Shown here: positions 18,031 to 28,958 of the stretch, piece by piece | Layout of the letters: each line of letters opens with the position of its first letter | Numbering within the stretch: the first letter of the stretch is position 1 | DNA from: Paenibacillus sp. OK003 | Lineage (GTDB): Bacteria > Bacillota > Bacilli > Paenibacillales > Paenibacillaceae | Direction: 5' to 3' | Length of the DNA stretch: 64,000 nt | Assembly: GCF_900109515.1 (NCBI RefSeq) | Contig: NZ_FOBD01000001.1 | Location: forward strand, 558,001 to 622,000 | Made by a program: the position numbers and the translations under genes | Notes under the pieces: model-generated | What the model saw: only the letters and a program-made list of their open reading frames with translations | The model's database searches: none | Told to the model about the DNA's origin: nothing

Positions 18031-18252
18031 TTTAAGTTGAACGAACGATTTTACATTGGACACTGCGCTGCCAGAACAATCCTCCGATCGCTGTTATCCC
18101 CAGATTTCTGGATTCCCTTTTTAAAGGGAAACCTGGGGATAAAGGCGAAGCGTATGCTTCCGAAGCTGCTTGCTTTCAGAACGCTTTTAGCGTTGCTTCT
18201 CCAGATTTTATCTGTCCTCGCCGTTTATGAAGTAAATGTGTAGTTCAACTAA
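18031..18252. repeat. Structured 222-bp element with terminal inverted repeats
   Basis: The element begins TTTAAGTTGAAC and ends GTTCAACTAAA, which are inverted copies of each other with one extra base. Inside are TTATCCCCAG/CTGGGGATAA with a nested TTCCCTTT/AAAGGGAA hairpin (18094-18143) and further self-complementary GAAGC/GCTTC stretches. An 80-codon frame inside it lacks a ribosome site and is a by-product. It looks like a non-coding mobile or MITE-like repeat of a type common in Paenibacillus intergenic DNA; the family assignment is inference. It begins directly after the T-run of the RAT terminator. Confidence 0.65.
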
Positions 18253-18294
18253 ATATTTTGTCTTATTAATGTTTCATGCGATTGGAGCGGATAA

Positions 18295-19767
<1,473 letters not shown>

Positions 19768-19843
19768 GCAGGGGAATGAGGGACATTCTCCATGACCATA
19801 TCGGAAGGACCACGCTTTATGGAACTTCCGATTGTTCCCTCGT

Positions 19844-19880
19844 TGAAAGCGTTGACATATGTGTCTCTTCGCGCTATACT
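19844..19880 (+). promoter_or_regulatory. Promoter of licT with a perfect cre site over the -35 box
   Basis: TTGACA (19852-19857) and TATACT (19875-19880) are exactly 17 bases apart. TGAAAGCGTTGACA (19844-19857) matches the cre consensus at every fixed position and includes the -35 box, so CcpA should repress initiation directly. Confidence 0.85.
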
Positions 19881-19900
19881 TGACGCAATTATATCGTTTT

Positions 19901-19990
19901 GGGATTGTTACTACTTGAAGTAGGCAAAACCTAAGCACCAAAAAAAGCAGACCAACATGTCTTGTTTATTTTGCGATGCTTCAGGTTTTT
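19901..19990 (+). promoter_or_regulatory. LicT-type RAT with overlapping terminator, copy 2
   Basis: GGGATTGTTACTACTTGAAG followed by TAGGCAAAACCTAAG is a near-canonical RAT for BglG/LicT proteins. AACCTAAGCA within its 3' end pairs with TGCTTCAGGTT before eight T residues, giving a terminator that is exclusive with the RAT fold. It lies between the licT promoter and gene, so LicT should control its own synthesis. Confidence 0.92.
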
Positions 19991-20052
19991 TTTGTATGCC
20001 CAAAAGGCGATATATGACTGCCAAGAGAGTGGATCGTGACGGGGGGATTGAA

Positions 20053-20883
20053 GTGAAAATAGCAAAGGTTATCAACAATAACGTCATTAGCATCTATCAG
20101 GCGGATGGAGCAGAGCTTGTGGTGATGGGGCGTGGGATTGCCTTTAAGAAAAAGCCGGGGGATAAAGTAGACGAGACCCGCATCCAGAAAGTATTTGCGC
20201 TTAAAAACAAGCAGACATCCGACAATTTCAAAATGCTGCTGCGCGAAGTGCCCATGGAACTGATCGAAATTGTGGAAGAAATTATTACTTATGCGAAAGA
20301 TAATCTGGGCCGTAATCTGAATGAAAATATTTACGTTTCCCTAACAGATCATATTAACTTTGCGATTGAACGATATCGTGAAGGGGTAGAAATCAAGAAT
20401 GCACTGATGTGGGAAATCAAACAGCTGTACAAGGCTGAGTTCGGACTGGGCCTGAAAACGCTGGAGCAGATCAAGTCCAGACTTGGTATCGAGCTTCCAC
20501 CGGATGAAGCAGCGTATATCGCCCTGCATATTGTCAATGCGGAGATGAATGAAGAAGTCATTACAACGATGAACATCACGAAGTTTATTCAGCAGATTAT
20601 TAATATAGCCAAATATCACTTCAAGATGGAATTTGATGAGGAGTCTCTCAGCTATTTTCGCTTCATTACGCATCTGAAGTTCTTCTCCCAGAGGGTATTA
20701 AGCGGCACGCATTATGACAATAATTATGACCACTTTTACGACATGATCAAAGAGAAGCACCCGGAAGCGGCGGCATGTACGGAGAAAATCGAAATGTTCG
20801 TCAACAAGGAATATAACCATCAGCTTACCAACGAAGAGAAATTGTATCTGACCGTCCACATTGAACGAGTCGTAAATCGATAA
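20053..20883 (+). CDS. licT: LicT/BglG-family transcriptional antiterminator
   Basis: A 276-residue RNA-binding regulator. Residues ~1-56 are the CAT RNA-binding domain (VINNNVISIYQADGAELVVMG, then GRGIAFKKKPGD); two PTS regulation domains follow at ~65-165 and ~170-276, each with conserved histidines (SLTDHINFAIER, YIALHIVNAE, FITHLKFFSQR, LTVHIERV) that are phosphorylated by HPr or the PTS. The true start is GTG 20053, seven bases after a GGGGGG run; the longer frame from 19957 reads through the terminator. When beta-glucosides are present it should bind the three RAT elements of this cluster and open bglH, licT and bglP. Confidence 0.93.
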   Translation: MKIAKVINNNVISIYQADGAELVVMGRGIAFKKKPGDKVDETRIQKVFALKNKQTSDNFKMLLREVPMELIEIVEEIITYAKDNLGRNLNENIYVSLTDHINFAIERYREGVEIKNALMWEIKQLYKAEFGLGLKTLEQIKSRLGIELPPDEAAYIALHIVNAEMNEEVITTMNITKFIQQIINIAKYHFKMEFDEESLSYFRFITHLKFFSQRVLSGTHYDNNYDHFYDMIKEKHPEAAACTEKIEMFVNKEYNHQLTNEEKLYLTVHIERVVNR

Positions 20884-20894
20884 TGATTAAAATG

Positions 20895-22987
<2,093 letters not shown>

Positions 22988-22995
22988 AAATAACC

Positions 22996-23053
22996 AAAGC
23001 CGTGTCCTACGTGGAACAGAACGTTTTCTGTTTACGTGGACACGGCTTTGTTT
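22996..23053. terminator. Bidirectional terminator between bglP and bioY
   Basis: AAAGCCGTGTCC and GGACACGGCTTT enclose further paired ACGT and AACAGA/TCTGTT segments, with T-runs on both strands. Confidence 0.9.
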
Positions 23054-23083
23054 ATGACTTCAGTTCCGTTAACTAAGTGAATA

Positions 23084-23674
23084 TCAGGATTCGGCTCTTA
23101 CAACCGTTGAGTTCATATTGCCTGTCAGTCGTTGTGGAGGGAAGACCATGCGTACAGGTGCGATGATGATCGCAGCGAACAAGGCTTTGATCAGATCACC
23201 GATGATGTAAGGATAGAATCCTTGTATCATGGCTTCAGGTAATGACATTTTGTAAGCATAGGCCAACCAGGGCACACCCGAAACATAGATCAACATTGAA
23301 CCAAATACCTCAAATACGATAAAGGCCAGGAAATAACCAAAGAATCCGTTCAGTTTGATTCTGCTGAGTAATAGCCCAATGAGTAATGCCGAGAAGGGCC
23401 ACATCATCACATATCCCCCGGTAGGCCCAAGGAGTACTGCAAGTCCACCTGCGCCATGCAGAAGCGGGAAGCCGATTGCAGTCAGGATGACGACCAGAGT
23501 GATACTTAGAAAACCATATAATGGGCCAAGCAGTCCGCCTGCGAGCATAACCGCAAGGGTTTGCAATGTAATTGGCACAGGAGAGAAACCAATGGGAATA
23601 CTTATGTAACCAAACAGAACAAGTATGGCTGCCATGAGTGCGCTGAATACAATACCTCGCAAAGATAATTTCAT
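23084..23674 (-). CDS. bioY: Biotin transporter substrate-binding subunit BioY
   Basis: A 196-residue membrane protein with about six transmembrane helices, the S-component that binds biotin in ECF-type transporters. Family marks are IPIGFSPVPITLQTLAVMLAG near residue 26 and GPTGGYVM near residue 84. It needs the ATPases and EcfT encoded by the divergent genes at 23.8-26.4 kb or by a housekeeping ECF module. AAAGGAATG precedes its ATG by 7 bases. The BirA-type operator between the two transcription units suggests repression by biotin-loaded BirA. Confidence 0.94.
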   Translation of the reverse strand: MKLSLRGIVFSALMAAILVLFGYISIPIGFSPVPITLQTLAVMLAGGLLGPLYGFLSITLVVILTAIGFPLLHGAGGLAVLLGPTGGYVMMWPFSALLIGLLLSRIKLNGFFGYFLAFIVFEVFGSMLIYVSGVPWLAYAYKMSLPEAMIQGFYPYIIGDLIKALFAAIIIAPVRMVFPPQRLTGNMNSTVVRAES

Positions 23675-23707
23675 GTTTGAACATTCCTTTCAATTTTGGT
23701 AATCTTA

Positions 23708-23739
23708 TTGTTAACCGATTAAACGGATGTGGTTAACGA
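23708..23739. promoter_or_regulatory. BirA-type biotin operator
   Basis: TTGTTAACC, 14 bases, then GGTTAACGA form an inverted repeat that matches the Firmicute BirA box (TTGTTAACC-N14-GGTTAACAA) with one mismatch. It sits between bioY and the divergent ECF genes and can control both. Confidence 0.85.
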
Positions 23740-23786
23740 TTTGGATCGTACCACAAAAGATTCAAAAAGGAAAGGACCAATTTGCG

Positions 23787-24650
23787 ATGCAAGACGTTAC
23801 ACCTTTGATAAAACTAGAGAATGTCCGTGTTCATTATGTGTCCGAGTCAGGACGTGTTCGTAAGGCAGTGGATGGGGTTTCGTTGGAATTAGCTCCCGGT
23901 GAATGGATAAGTATTGTGGGAGCTAATGGTAGCGGCAAAAGTACGCTGGCTGGACTGCTAATCGGATTCACTCCGCTATCCGGCGGAGAAAGGAAGGCTT
24001 CTTCGGAACTGGTTGTTCGTGGAGTCCTCCAGCAGCCTGATGCGCAGGTACTTGGAGACACCATTGAGGAGGAATTTCATTTTGCCTTATCCTCGCTGCT
24101 GGAATCTCCTGATGAACAATTACGCCGGAGAGAGCACGCATTACATACGGTAGGACTTGAGCATCCGCCAGAGGCGGCAATATCGATGCTGTCTGGAGGA
24201 CAGAAGCAGCTGCTTAATATCGCGGTGGCGCTCGCGGCCAAACCGGATGTACTCATTCTGGACGAACCTACGGCCATGCTTGATCCGGGAGCCAGAGAAC
24301 GAATGGAGGCGGTAGTCCAAGCCATTGTCCAGCAAGGGACGGCGGTAATCTGGATTACGCATCATTTGGAGGAAGCGACGCTGTGCGATCGAATTATTGC
24401 CATGCAACAGGGACGCTGTGTTTACGATGGAGTGCCTGCGGCTTTCTTTTATGGAAAAGATAAGGAAGAGACGACGGCTGACGCTGGAAAAGAAGCACAA
24501 CAACCATCACCCTGCGAACAGCTTGGGCTTGCTCCACCTTTTACAGTGCAGACGGCTCTACTGCTAAAACGGAAAGGTCTGCTGCAACATGCGACACCTC
24601 TGCGACCAGAGCAGTTGGTTAAGGAGGTAGCCCTTTGGCAATCGAATTAG
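23787..24650 (+). CDS. ecfA1: ECF transporter ATPase (EcfA1-like)
   Basis: A 287-residue ABC ATPase that powers an energy-coupling-factor vitamin transporter. Walker A is VGANGSGKST (near residue 47), the signature is LSGGQKQ, Walker B is VLILDEPTAMLD, and the switch histidine is in ITHHLEE. The C-terminal extension after residue ~215 is typical of EcfA. The ATG at 23787 has AAGGAAAGGA upstream; the frame open from 23727 would start inside the BirA operator. Its last 16 bases overlap the next gene, so the pair is translationally coupled. Biotin is the likely main cargo from the neighbouring bioY, though ECF modules may serve several S-components. Confidence 0.9.
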   Translation: MQDVTPLIKLENVRVHYVSESGRVRKAVDGVSLELAPGEWISIVGANGSGKSTLAGLLIGFTPLSGGERKASSELVVRGVLQQPDAQVLGDTIEEEFHFALSSLLESPDEQLRRREHALHTVGLEHPPEAAISMLSGGQKQLLNIAVALAAKPDVLILDEPTAMLDPGARERMEAVVQAIVQQGTAVIWITHHLEEATLCDRIIAMQQGRCVYDGVPAAFFYGKDKEETTADAGKEAQQPSPCEQLGLAPPFTVQTALLLKRKGLLQHATPLRPEQLVKEVALWQSN

Positions 24651-26368
24651 AACATGTAGGTATAGCTTCATCACAACCTGACAAAAGAGCGCTGCTTCAA
24701 GATATCACTGTCCGACTGAACCGTGGCGAAATCACTTTATTATTAGGCTGCACAGGATCAGGCAAAACCACACTGCTGCAAACGATCGCTGGCCTAAAAC
24801 CTCCAGATGAGGGTAGCCTTAAGCTGGACGGAGAGCCTTTCTGGCATAACGGGAAAGTGCCGCAGTCCATTCTGTTGCAAATGGGGCTGGTCTTTCAATT
24901 CCCAGAGCAACAGCTGTTCGCCCGAAGCATTGGGCGTGAATTTGCTTATTCTCTGCGTCCATATCGTCTACCGGATGAACAAAAGAAAAAGCAGATTTCC
25001 GAAGCACTGGAGCGCTGGGACTCCCCAGCGGGTCAGGGAGGGGAAGGACGATTCCATTCGGACAGATCCCCCTTTGCACTAAGTGGGGGGGAACGGAGAA
25101 GACTGGGGCTTGCCCTGGGAACTGCTACGCAGCCTTCATGGCTATTGCTCGATGAACCCAGCGCCGGATTGGAAGCGCAAAGTGTTGTCATGCTGCTGGA
25201 TGCATTGGATCAGCATCGAACTGCAGGCAAGGGAGCCATTGTGGCTACACACGACCTGGACACATTTTTGCCGCATGCAGATCGGGTTCTTTTGTTACAG
25301 GAGGGACGTCTGGTTGCTGATCTCACACCACGGGAACTTCATACAAGGCCAGATCTGCTGGAGCTTGCCGGAATGGGTCTGCCACCCTCAATGCAGCTGG
25401 CACAACAATTTGCGGCGGCGGGCATTCATTTTCCTTCTACTGCGTTGACCCCAGAGGAAATGGCTGAAGGTATTGTTCATTCCGTCAATGAGCCTATTGG
25501 TAATGAGGATCAATTCAGAATAGATAAAGCAAAGCTTGCCTTATCAAGCTCCGACACTTCGGATGGAGAAGGCACACAAGAGGCCATATACACCCACGCA
25601 GAATCAGGATCAAGCAGAGGACTGTATGGCGCTATGGACCCGCGTTTGAAATGGATTTTATACATTTTGCTCGTGACCGCTACGATGCTTCAACACGACT
25701 GGTTAGGTCTCTCTCTTACGTTGGTGCCAGTCATCTTGGCGCTCGTTGTGCTGCCACGGCAGGCACTTATGGGATGCTTGAAATTAATGAAACCGCTCGT
25801 AGTGTTCTTTCTCGTATCAACCGCGTTGTCGGGCACAACTCTTTCTACAGAAGGTGGCGGCCTACAGTTCGGATTTTCCCTGGTACAGGCGGAGGGGACG
25901 TTACTGAATGTATATCGTTTGTTTATCGTTACGTTGGCAAGTCTTTGGTTTTCACTGACTACGCCTTATGGCCGCATGGTTGAGGGACTGAATTGGGTAC
26001 TTGGTATCGGCGAAAAAATCAAGCTGCCCGTGTCGTCGTTTGCACTCGCCGTGTCTTTAATCTTTCGTTTTATCCCGATGATCTGGAGTGAATGGCAGCG
26101 ATTCTCGCTGATCGTCCGGGCACGCGGCAAAGCTGCATTACGACCGAATACGGTACGGGTACGTGATCTTGGCCCGATGGTCATTCCCTTGCTCATGGCG
26201 TTGTTTCAGCGTGCAGAAGATATGACGATTGCGATGGAAATGCGGAAAGTTAGAGAGAATTCCCTGCTTGGAGCACGTTCCTCCTTATTGGTATGGTCCA
26301 AACGAGATACATGGACTTGCATAATCGGACTTATTGTTTTTGTATTTTATATCTGGATCAGGGATTGA
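24635..26368 (+). CDS. Fused ECF ATPase and transmembrane subunit (EcfA2-EcfT)
   Basis: A 577-residue protein joining two subunits that are normally separate. Residues ~1-235 are an ABC ATPase with Walker A LGCTGSGKTT, a QFPEQQLF Q-loop, signature LSGGERRR and Walker B WLLLDEPSAGLE. A variable linker (~236-325) leads to EcfT at ~326-577, with five or six hydrophobic segments beginning DPRLKWILYILL. EcfT proteins carry two Ala-Arg-Gly coupling motifs; the first is intact (IVRARGKAA) while the second position reads AMEMRKVR, so it is altered. TTG start, 7 bases after AAGGAGG. No internal stop or frameshift is visible, so the fusion looks genuine. Confidence 0.88.
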   Translation: MAIELEHVGIASSQPDKRALLQDITVRLNRGEITLLLGCTGSGKTTLLQTIAGLKPPDEGSLKLDGEPFWHNGKVPQSILLQMGLVFQFPEQQLFARSIGREFAYSLRPYRLPDEQKKKQISEALERWDSPAGQGGEGRFHSDRSPFALSGGERRRLGLALGTATQPSWLLLDEPSAGLEAQSVVMLLDALDQHRTAGKGAIVATHDLDTFLPHADRVLLLQEGRLVADLTPRELHTRPDLLELAGMGLPPSMQLAQQFAAAGIHFPSTALTPEEMAEGIVHSVNEPIGNEDQFRIDKAKLALSSSDTSDGEGTQEAIYTHAESGSSRGLYGAMDPRLKWILYILLVTATMLQHDWLGLSLTLVPVILALVVLPRQALMGCLKLMKPLVVFFLVSTALSGTTLSTEGGGLQFGFSLVQAEGTLLNVYRLFIVTLASLWFSLTTPYGRMVEGLNWVLGIGEKIKLPVSSFALAVSLIFRFIPMIWSEWQRFSLIVRARGKAALRPNTVRVRDLGPMVIPLLMALFQRAEDMTIAMEMRKVRENSLLGARSSLLVWSKRDTWTCIIGLIVFVFYIWIRD

Positions 26369-26465
26369 AATGCAGTGTTTGCCATGGATCATGCATAAAT
26401 CCTTTCATTTCCGCTCAAAATAAACATGCTTTGATCACCACGAAGCAGATATGGAGGGACGAACG

Positions 26466-26774
26466 ATGAAGGATAAATTTCTGCAAGAGGAAAGGCAAGA
26501 ATATACCGATGTGTCCACGGTGGAGTCGCAGCGAAATGATATCACACTCGAAGAGTTCCCAGAAGGTCCTTACGGCTCATCTCTAATGTCTGAATCTCTT
26601 GGCAAAAGCTCGCCATGGCGAGTGGATCAAAGGACCGCGCATCGTTTCGATTATGAAAATCATGAGCTGCACGAAGGGGAGGTTCGGGATTATCCCGGTC
26701 AGGACGTCTACGATGAAACGGTCCCCGATGATGTAACCAAGCCTCAATACCCGGAAGAAGAAGAATCGGAATGA
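26466..26774 (+). CDS. Small acidic protein of unknown function
   Basis: A 102-residue soluble protein, very rich in Glu, Asp, Tyr and Pro, ending PQYPEEEESE. There is no signal peptide, membrane segment or cysteine. Its composition suggests an intrinsically disordered protein. I do not recognise a family. ATG 26466 is chosen over the in-frame ATG five codons earlier because GGAGGG lies 7 bases before it. It is monocistronic and ends at a good terminator. Confidence 0.7.
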   Translation: MKDKFLQEERQEYTDVSTVESQRNDITLEEFPEGPYGSSLMSESLGKSSPWRVDQRTAHRFDYENHELHEGEVRDYPGQDVYDETVPDDVTKPQYPEEEESE

Positions 26775-26793
26775 CGTATTATATAAAATAGAT

Positions 26794-26837
26794 GATAGCC
26801 TTCGGCAGGATTTTCCTGTCCGGGGGCTATTTTTAGT
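26794..26837 (+). terminator. Terminator after the acidic protein gene
   Basis: ATAGCC...GGCTAT with inner CAGG/CCTG pairs form a hairpin followed by TTTTTA. Confidence 0.75.
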
Positions 26838-26950
26838 TGTATCGTTGATGAAAACAAATCTCCTCAAATTCCACAATATGGGTTATCATAGGCGTAGCTC
26901 ATATTAAGAAAGATTGTGAGTATCAATTATAACAATATAAGGAGATAACC

Positions 26951-27007
26951 ATGGATCTATTCTGGCGAATGGGTAGAAGAATTTCTAAGGAACTCAGGAC
27001 ATCTTAA
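26951..27007 (+). pseudogene. Short frame cut by a repeat: possible interrupted gene start
   Basis: An ATG with a good GGAGATAACC site starts an 18-residue peptide, MDLFWRMGRRISKELRTS. Its last seven codons and the stop lie in the first unit of the palindromic repeat starting at 26986. The well-placed ribosome site on so short a frame suggests that the repeat arrived in the beginning of a former gene, or that this is a leader peptide. No continuation of the frame is visible after the repeat. Confidence 0.3.
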
Positions 27008-27181
27008 TTCGCTTTCAAGTCTTCATTTGAAAAAGTAAGGAACTTCAGACACGTTATTTCGCGAAATCTATGACAAAAACGCTGCAAATGGCTGGTTTAT
27101 CCTAACATAGCGTGTCTCAGGTTCCTTGGATTTCTGTGGTCACTTTAAATCCATGAATAAGACACCTCAGATTCGTTAACG
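26986..27181. repeat. Nested palindromic repeat, copy A (four units)
   Basis: Four related ~25-base units occur: two direct (26986-27012, TAAGGAACTCAGGACATCTT...; 27036-27062, TAAGGAACTTCAGACACGTT...) and two inverted (27106-27127, AGCGTGTCTCAGGTTCCTT; 27153-27181, ending CTCAGATTCGTTAACG). The inner pair match in about 17 of 21 positions and can form a long hairpin. The same arrangement recurs at 51.4-51.6 kb. There is no coding sequence within it. The flank 27182-27258 holds no gene. Confidence 0.75.
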
Positions 27182-27273
27182 CTCGGCTCAATGCTCTGTT
27201 CCCGAGCATTGCTCAGTTCCACTTCGGCGTTCAGTAGGTTTGAAGACACACTTATGAATTGGGGGATATCCAA

Positions 27274-27849
27274 ATGAGAGAGATTAACTATAGCGATTAT
27301 TTTTGGCAGGATGATAAGGTTAGACTACGTGCTTTGCGTGAGGAAGATTGGGAGGATCATTATTATAACCGGTTTGATTCACCCGCTCGTCGTTTACTGG
27401 AATGTGAAGTCGAGCTACCACCTACGAATGCTGAAGCAAAGAAATTTACGGAAGCCTTTTCCGATTTCTCTCTAGACAGAGGGCGGATCATGTTCACGAT
27501 TGAAAATATGGATGGTGAGAATGTCGGGGGCGTGAACCTGAACAGCATCGATGAGCGGAATGGTACCTTTAGCATTGGAATTCAAATTGACAGGGACCAT
27601 CGCGGAAAAGGATACGGGACGAGAGCCGTTCGAATTTTGCTGAAATATGCCTTTTTCGAGCGCAGGCTTAATAAATTTAATGATTCTGTTCTTGAAGGTA
27701 ATGAACCTTCCGCAGCCATGATGAGAAAGCTTGGATGTGTGCAGGAGGGTGTGCGTCGTCAGGTGATTTATACCGATGGGAAATACCAGGATATGATCCT
27801 GTTCGGATTAACCAAAGACGAGTTTATGAAAAAGGAGGGACTTGCGTGA
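27274..27849 (+). CDS. GNAT-family N-acetyltransferase (RimJ/RimL type)
   Basis: A 191-residue cytoplasmic acetyltransferase that transfers acetyl from acetyl-CoA to an amine. The fold is recognisable from KVRLRALREEDWED at the start, FSIGIQIDRDHRGKGYGTRA (the acetyl-CoA pyrophosphate loop, with R/Q-x-x-G-x-G/A in DHRGKGYG) and the final FNDSVLEGNEPSAAMMRKLG. The substrate cannot be told. ATG 27274 has GGGGGAT upstream; an in-frame TTG five codons earlier overlaps that site. Its stop overlaps the GTG start of the next gene, so the two are translationally coupled. Confidence 0.85.
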   Translation: MREINYSDYFWQDDKVRLRALREEDWEDHYYNRFDSPARRLLECEVELPPTNAEAKKFTEAFSDFSLDRGRIMFTIENMDGENVGGVNLNSIDERNGTFSIGIQIDRDHRGKGYGTRAVRILLKYAFFERRLNKFNDSVLEGNEPSAAMMRKLGCVQEGVRRQVIYTDGKYQDMILFGLTKDEFMKKEGLA

Positions 27850-28196
27850 GTCCCATTTTAAAACAGATCAGTACAGTGTTTATCCCTGTTCGTGACATTG
27901 GTAAAGCACGTGAATGGTACTGCGACATATTGGGTTTACCTGTCGACGGGGAGATTTTATTTGGTCATCTGTACATTATTCCGATGAATGGAACACGTAT
28001 TGTGCTAGATAGCAAAATTTATTCAGAGGATCGTACATTTAAAACGCCAGCATTCCATTTTGACACGCTTAACATTGTAGAAGCTTATACGTATATGCAA
28101 TCCAAAAATGTAAACATAACAACGCCAATAGAGCATGATCAATGGTTTAACTTCCTGGACCCGGACGGGAATTGGCTGATGATCTGCCAATGTTAA
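27846..28196 (+). CDS. VOC-family (glyoxalase/bleomycin-resistance fold) protein
   Basis: A 116-residue single vicinal-oxygen-chelate module, e.g. FIPVRDIGKAREWYCDILGLPVDG at the start and FNFLDPDGNWLMICQC at the end. Such proteins act as lyases, dioxygenases or drug-binding resistance proteins; the function here is unknown. The GTG start overlaps the stop of the acetyltransferase (GTGA), and AAGGAGGG lies 7 bases before it. It forms a small cluster with acetyltransferases on both sides, a setting often seen for detoxification genes. Confidence 0.85.
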   Translation: MSPILKQISTVFIPVRDIGKAREWYCDILGLPVDGEILFGHLYIIPMNGTRIVLDSKIYSEDRTFKTPAFHFDTLNIVEAYTYMQSKNVNITTPIEHDQWFNFLDPDGNWLMICQC

Positions 28197-28233
28197 TTAG
28201 ATGAACTTTAGTTGCAAGTTAAGGAGAAAACAT

Positions 28234-28806
28234 ATGAAACAAACCAACCAAAGTGATGAATTAATCATTGATTGCAAAGATATTTATTTGCGCGAGTATC
28301 GACTTGAGGATTTGGAGAAATTGCAGGAAATCACCTGGCAACCTGAGGTTTACGAATTTTTGCCGGGATGGAATGCTGCGGTTGAAGATAGAGCACTTTG
28401 GCTCACTCAATACGAAATCCCTGAGAATCAGAATTTTAAACAAGCTGTTTTGGCGGGAGGGGACATTGGGGACTTCTGTTTACGGTTGGCTATCGTACTC
28501 AAAGAAAATGATGAGTTTATTGGATGGTGCTGTTCGGGGATCAAGGACGAACTGCCAGCGCCCAATCGGGAGATTATGTATGGCATTTCGAAACACTTCC
28601 GGAACCGTGGCTATACAACGCAGGCAGTACAAGGCATAACGCAGTATTTATTTGAAAATACAAACGTTGAAGTATTGAATGCCATTGCTTTATTAACGAA
28701 TCAGGCATCGAATAAGGTAATACAGAAATGTAATTTTGGATATCTGAATAGGATTGAAATCGAAAATGAACCGTACAACCATTACCAACTGTTGAAGCAC
28801 CAATGA
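28234..28806 (+). CDS. GNAT-family N-acetyltransferase
   Basis: A 190-residue acetyltransferase of the RimJ/RimL group: IYLREYRLEDLEKLQEIT near the start, FIGWCCSGIKDELP, then YGISKHFRNRGYTTQAVQG (the cofactor loop) and ALLTNQASNKVIQKCNF. It is only distantly similar to the acetyltransferase 1 kb upstream. ATG 28234 is preceded by AAGGAG; the frame is open from 28201 but without a site there. It is probably cotranscribed with the VOC gene (37-base gap). Substrate unknown. Confidence 0.83.
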   Translation: MKQTNQSDELIIDCKDIYLREYRLEDLEKLQEITWQPEVYEFLPGWNAAVEDRALWLTQYEIPENQNFKQAVLAGGDIGDFCLRLAIVLKENDEFIGWCCSGIKDELPAPNREIMYGISKHFRNRGYTTQAVQGITQYLFENTNVEVLNAIALLTNQASNKVIQKCNFGYLNRIEIENEPYNHYQLLKHQ

Positions 28807-28856
28807 TAACTCCCGATACAGATGCACTATATACAAATAAACCAATCCGCTACTAA

Positions 28857-28902
28857 ACAAATCCCCCTCTCATCTCTCCGCAGAAATGAAAGGGGGATTT
28901 GT
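28857..28902. terminator. Bidirectional terminator
   Basis: ACAAATCCCCCT and AGGGGGATTTGT form a 12-bp stem, extended by TCAT/ATGA. It lies between the acetyltransferase and the convergent sensor kinase gene. Confidence 0.88.
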
Positions 28903-28958
28903 CATATGATAAGAGTCGCAATAAAACGGAAAGCTTCGTCTTACAAGCCTCGTTCAGC

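Noticed and set aside
18001..18243. 80-codon frame on the + strand
   Set aside because: It starts in the RAT terminator and continues inside the structured inverted-repeat element; no ribosome site.
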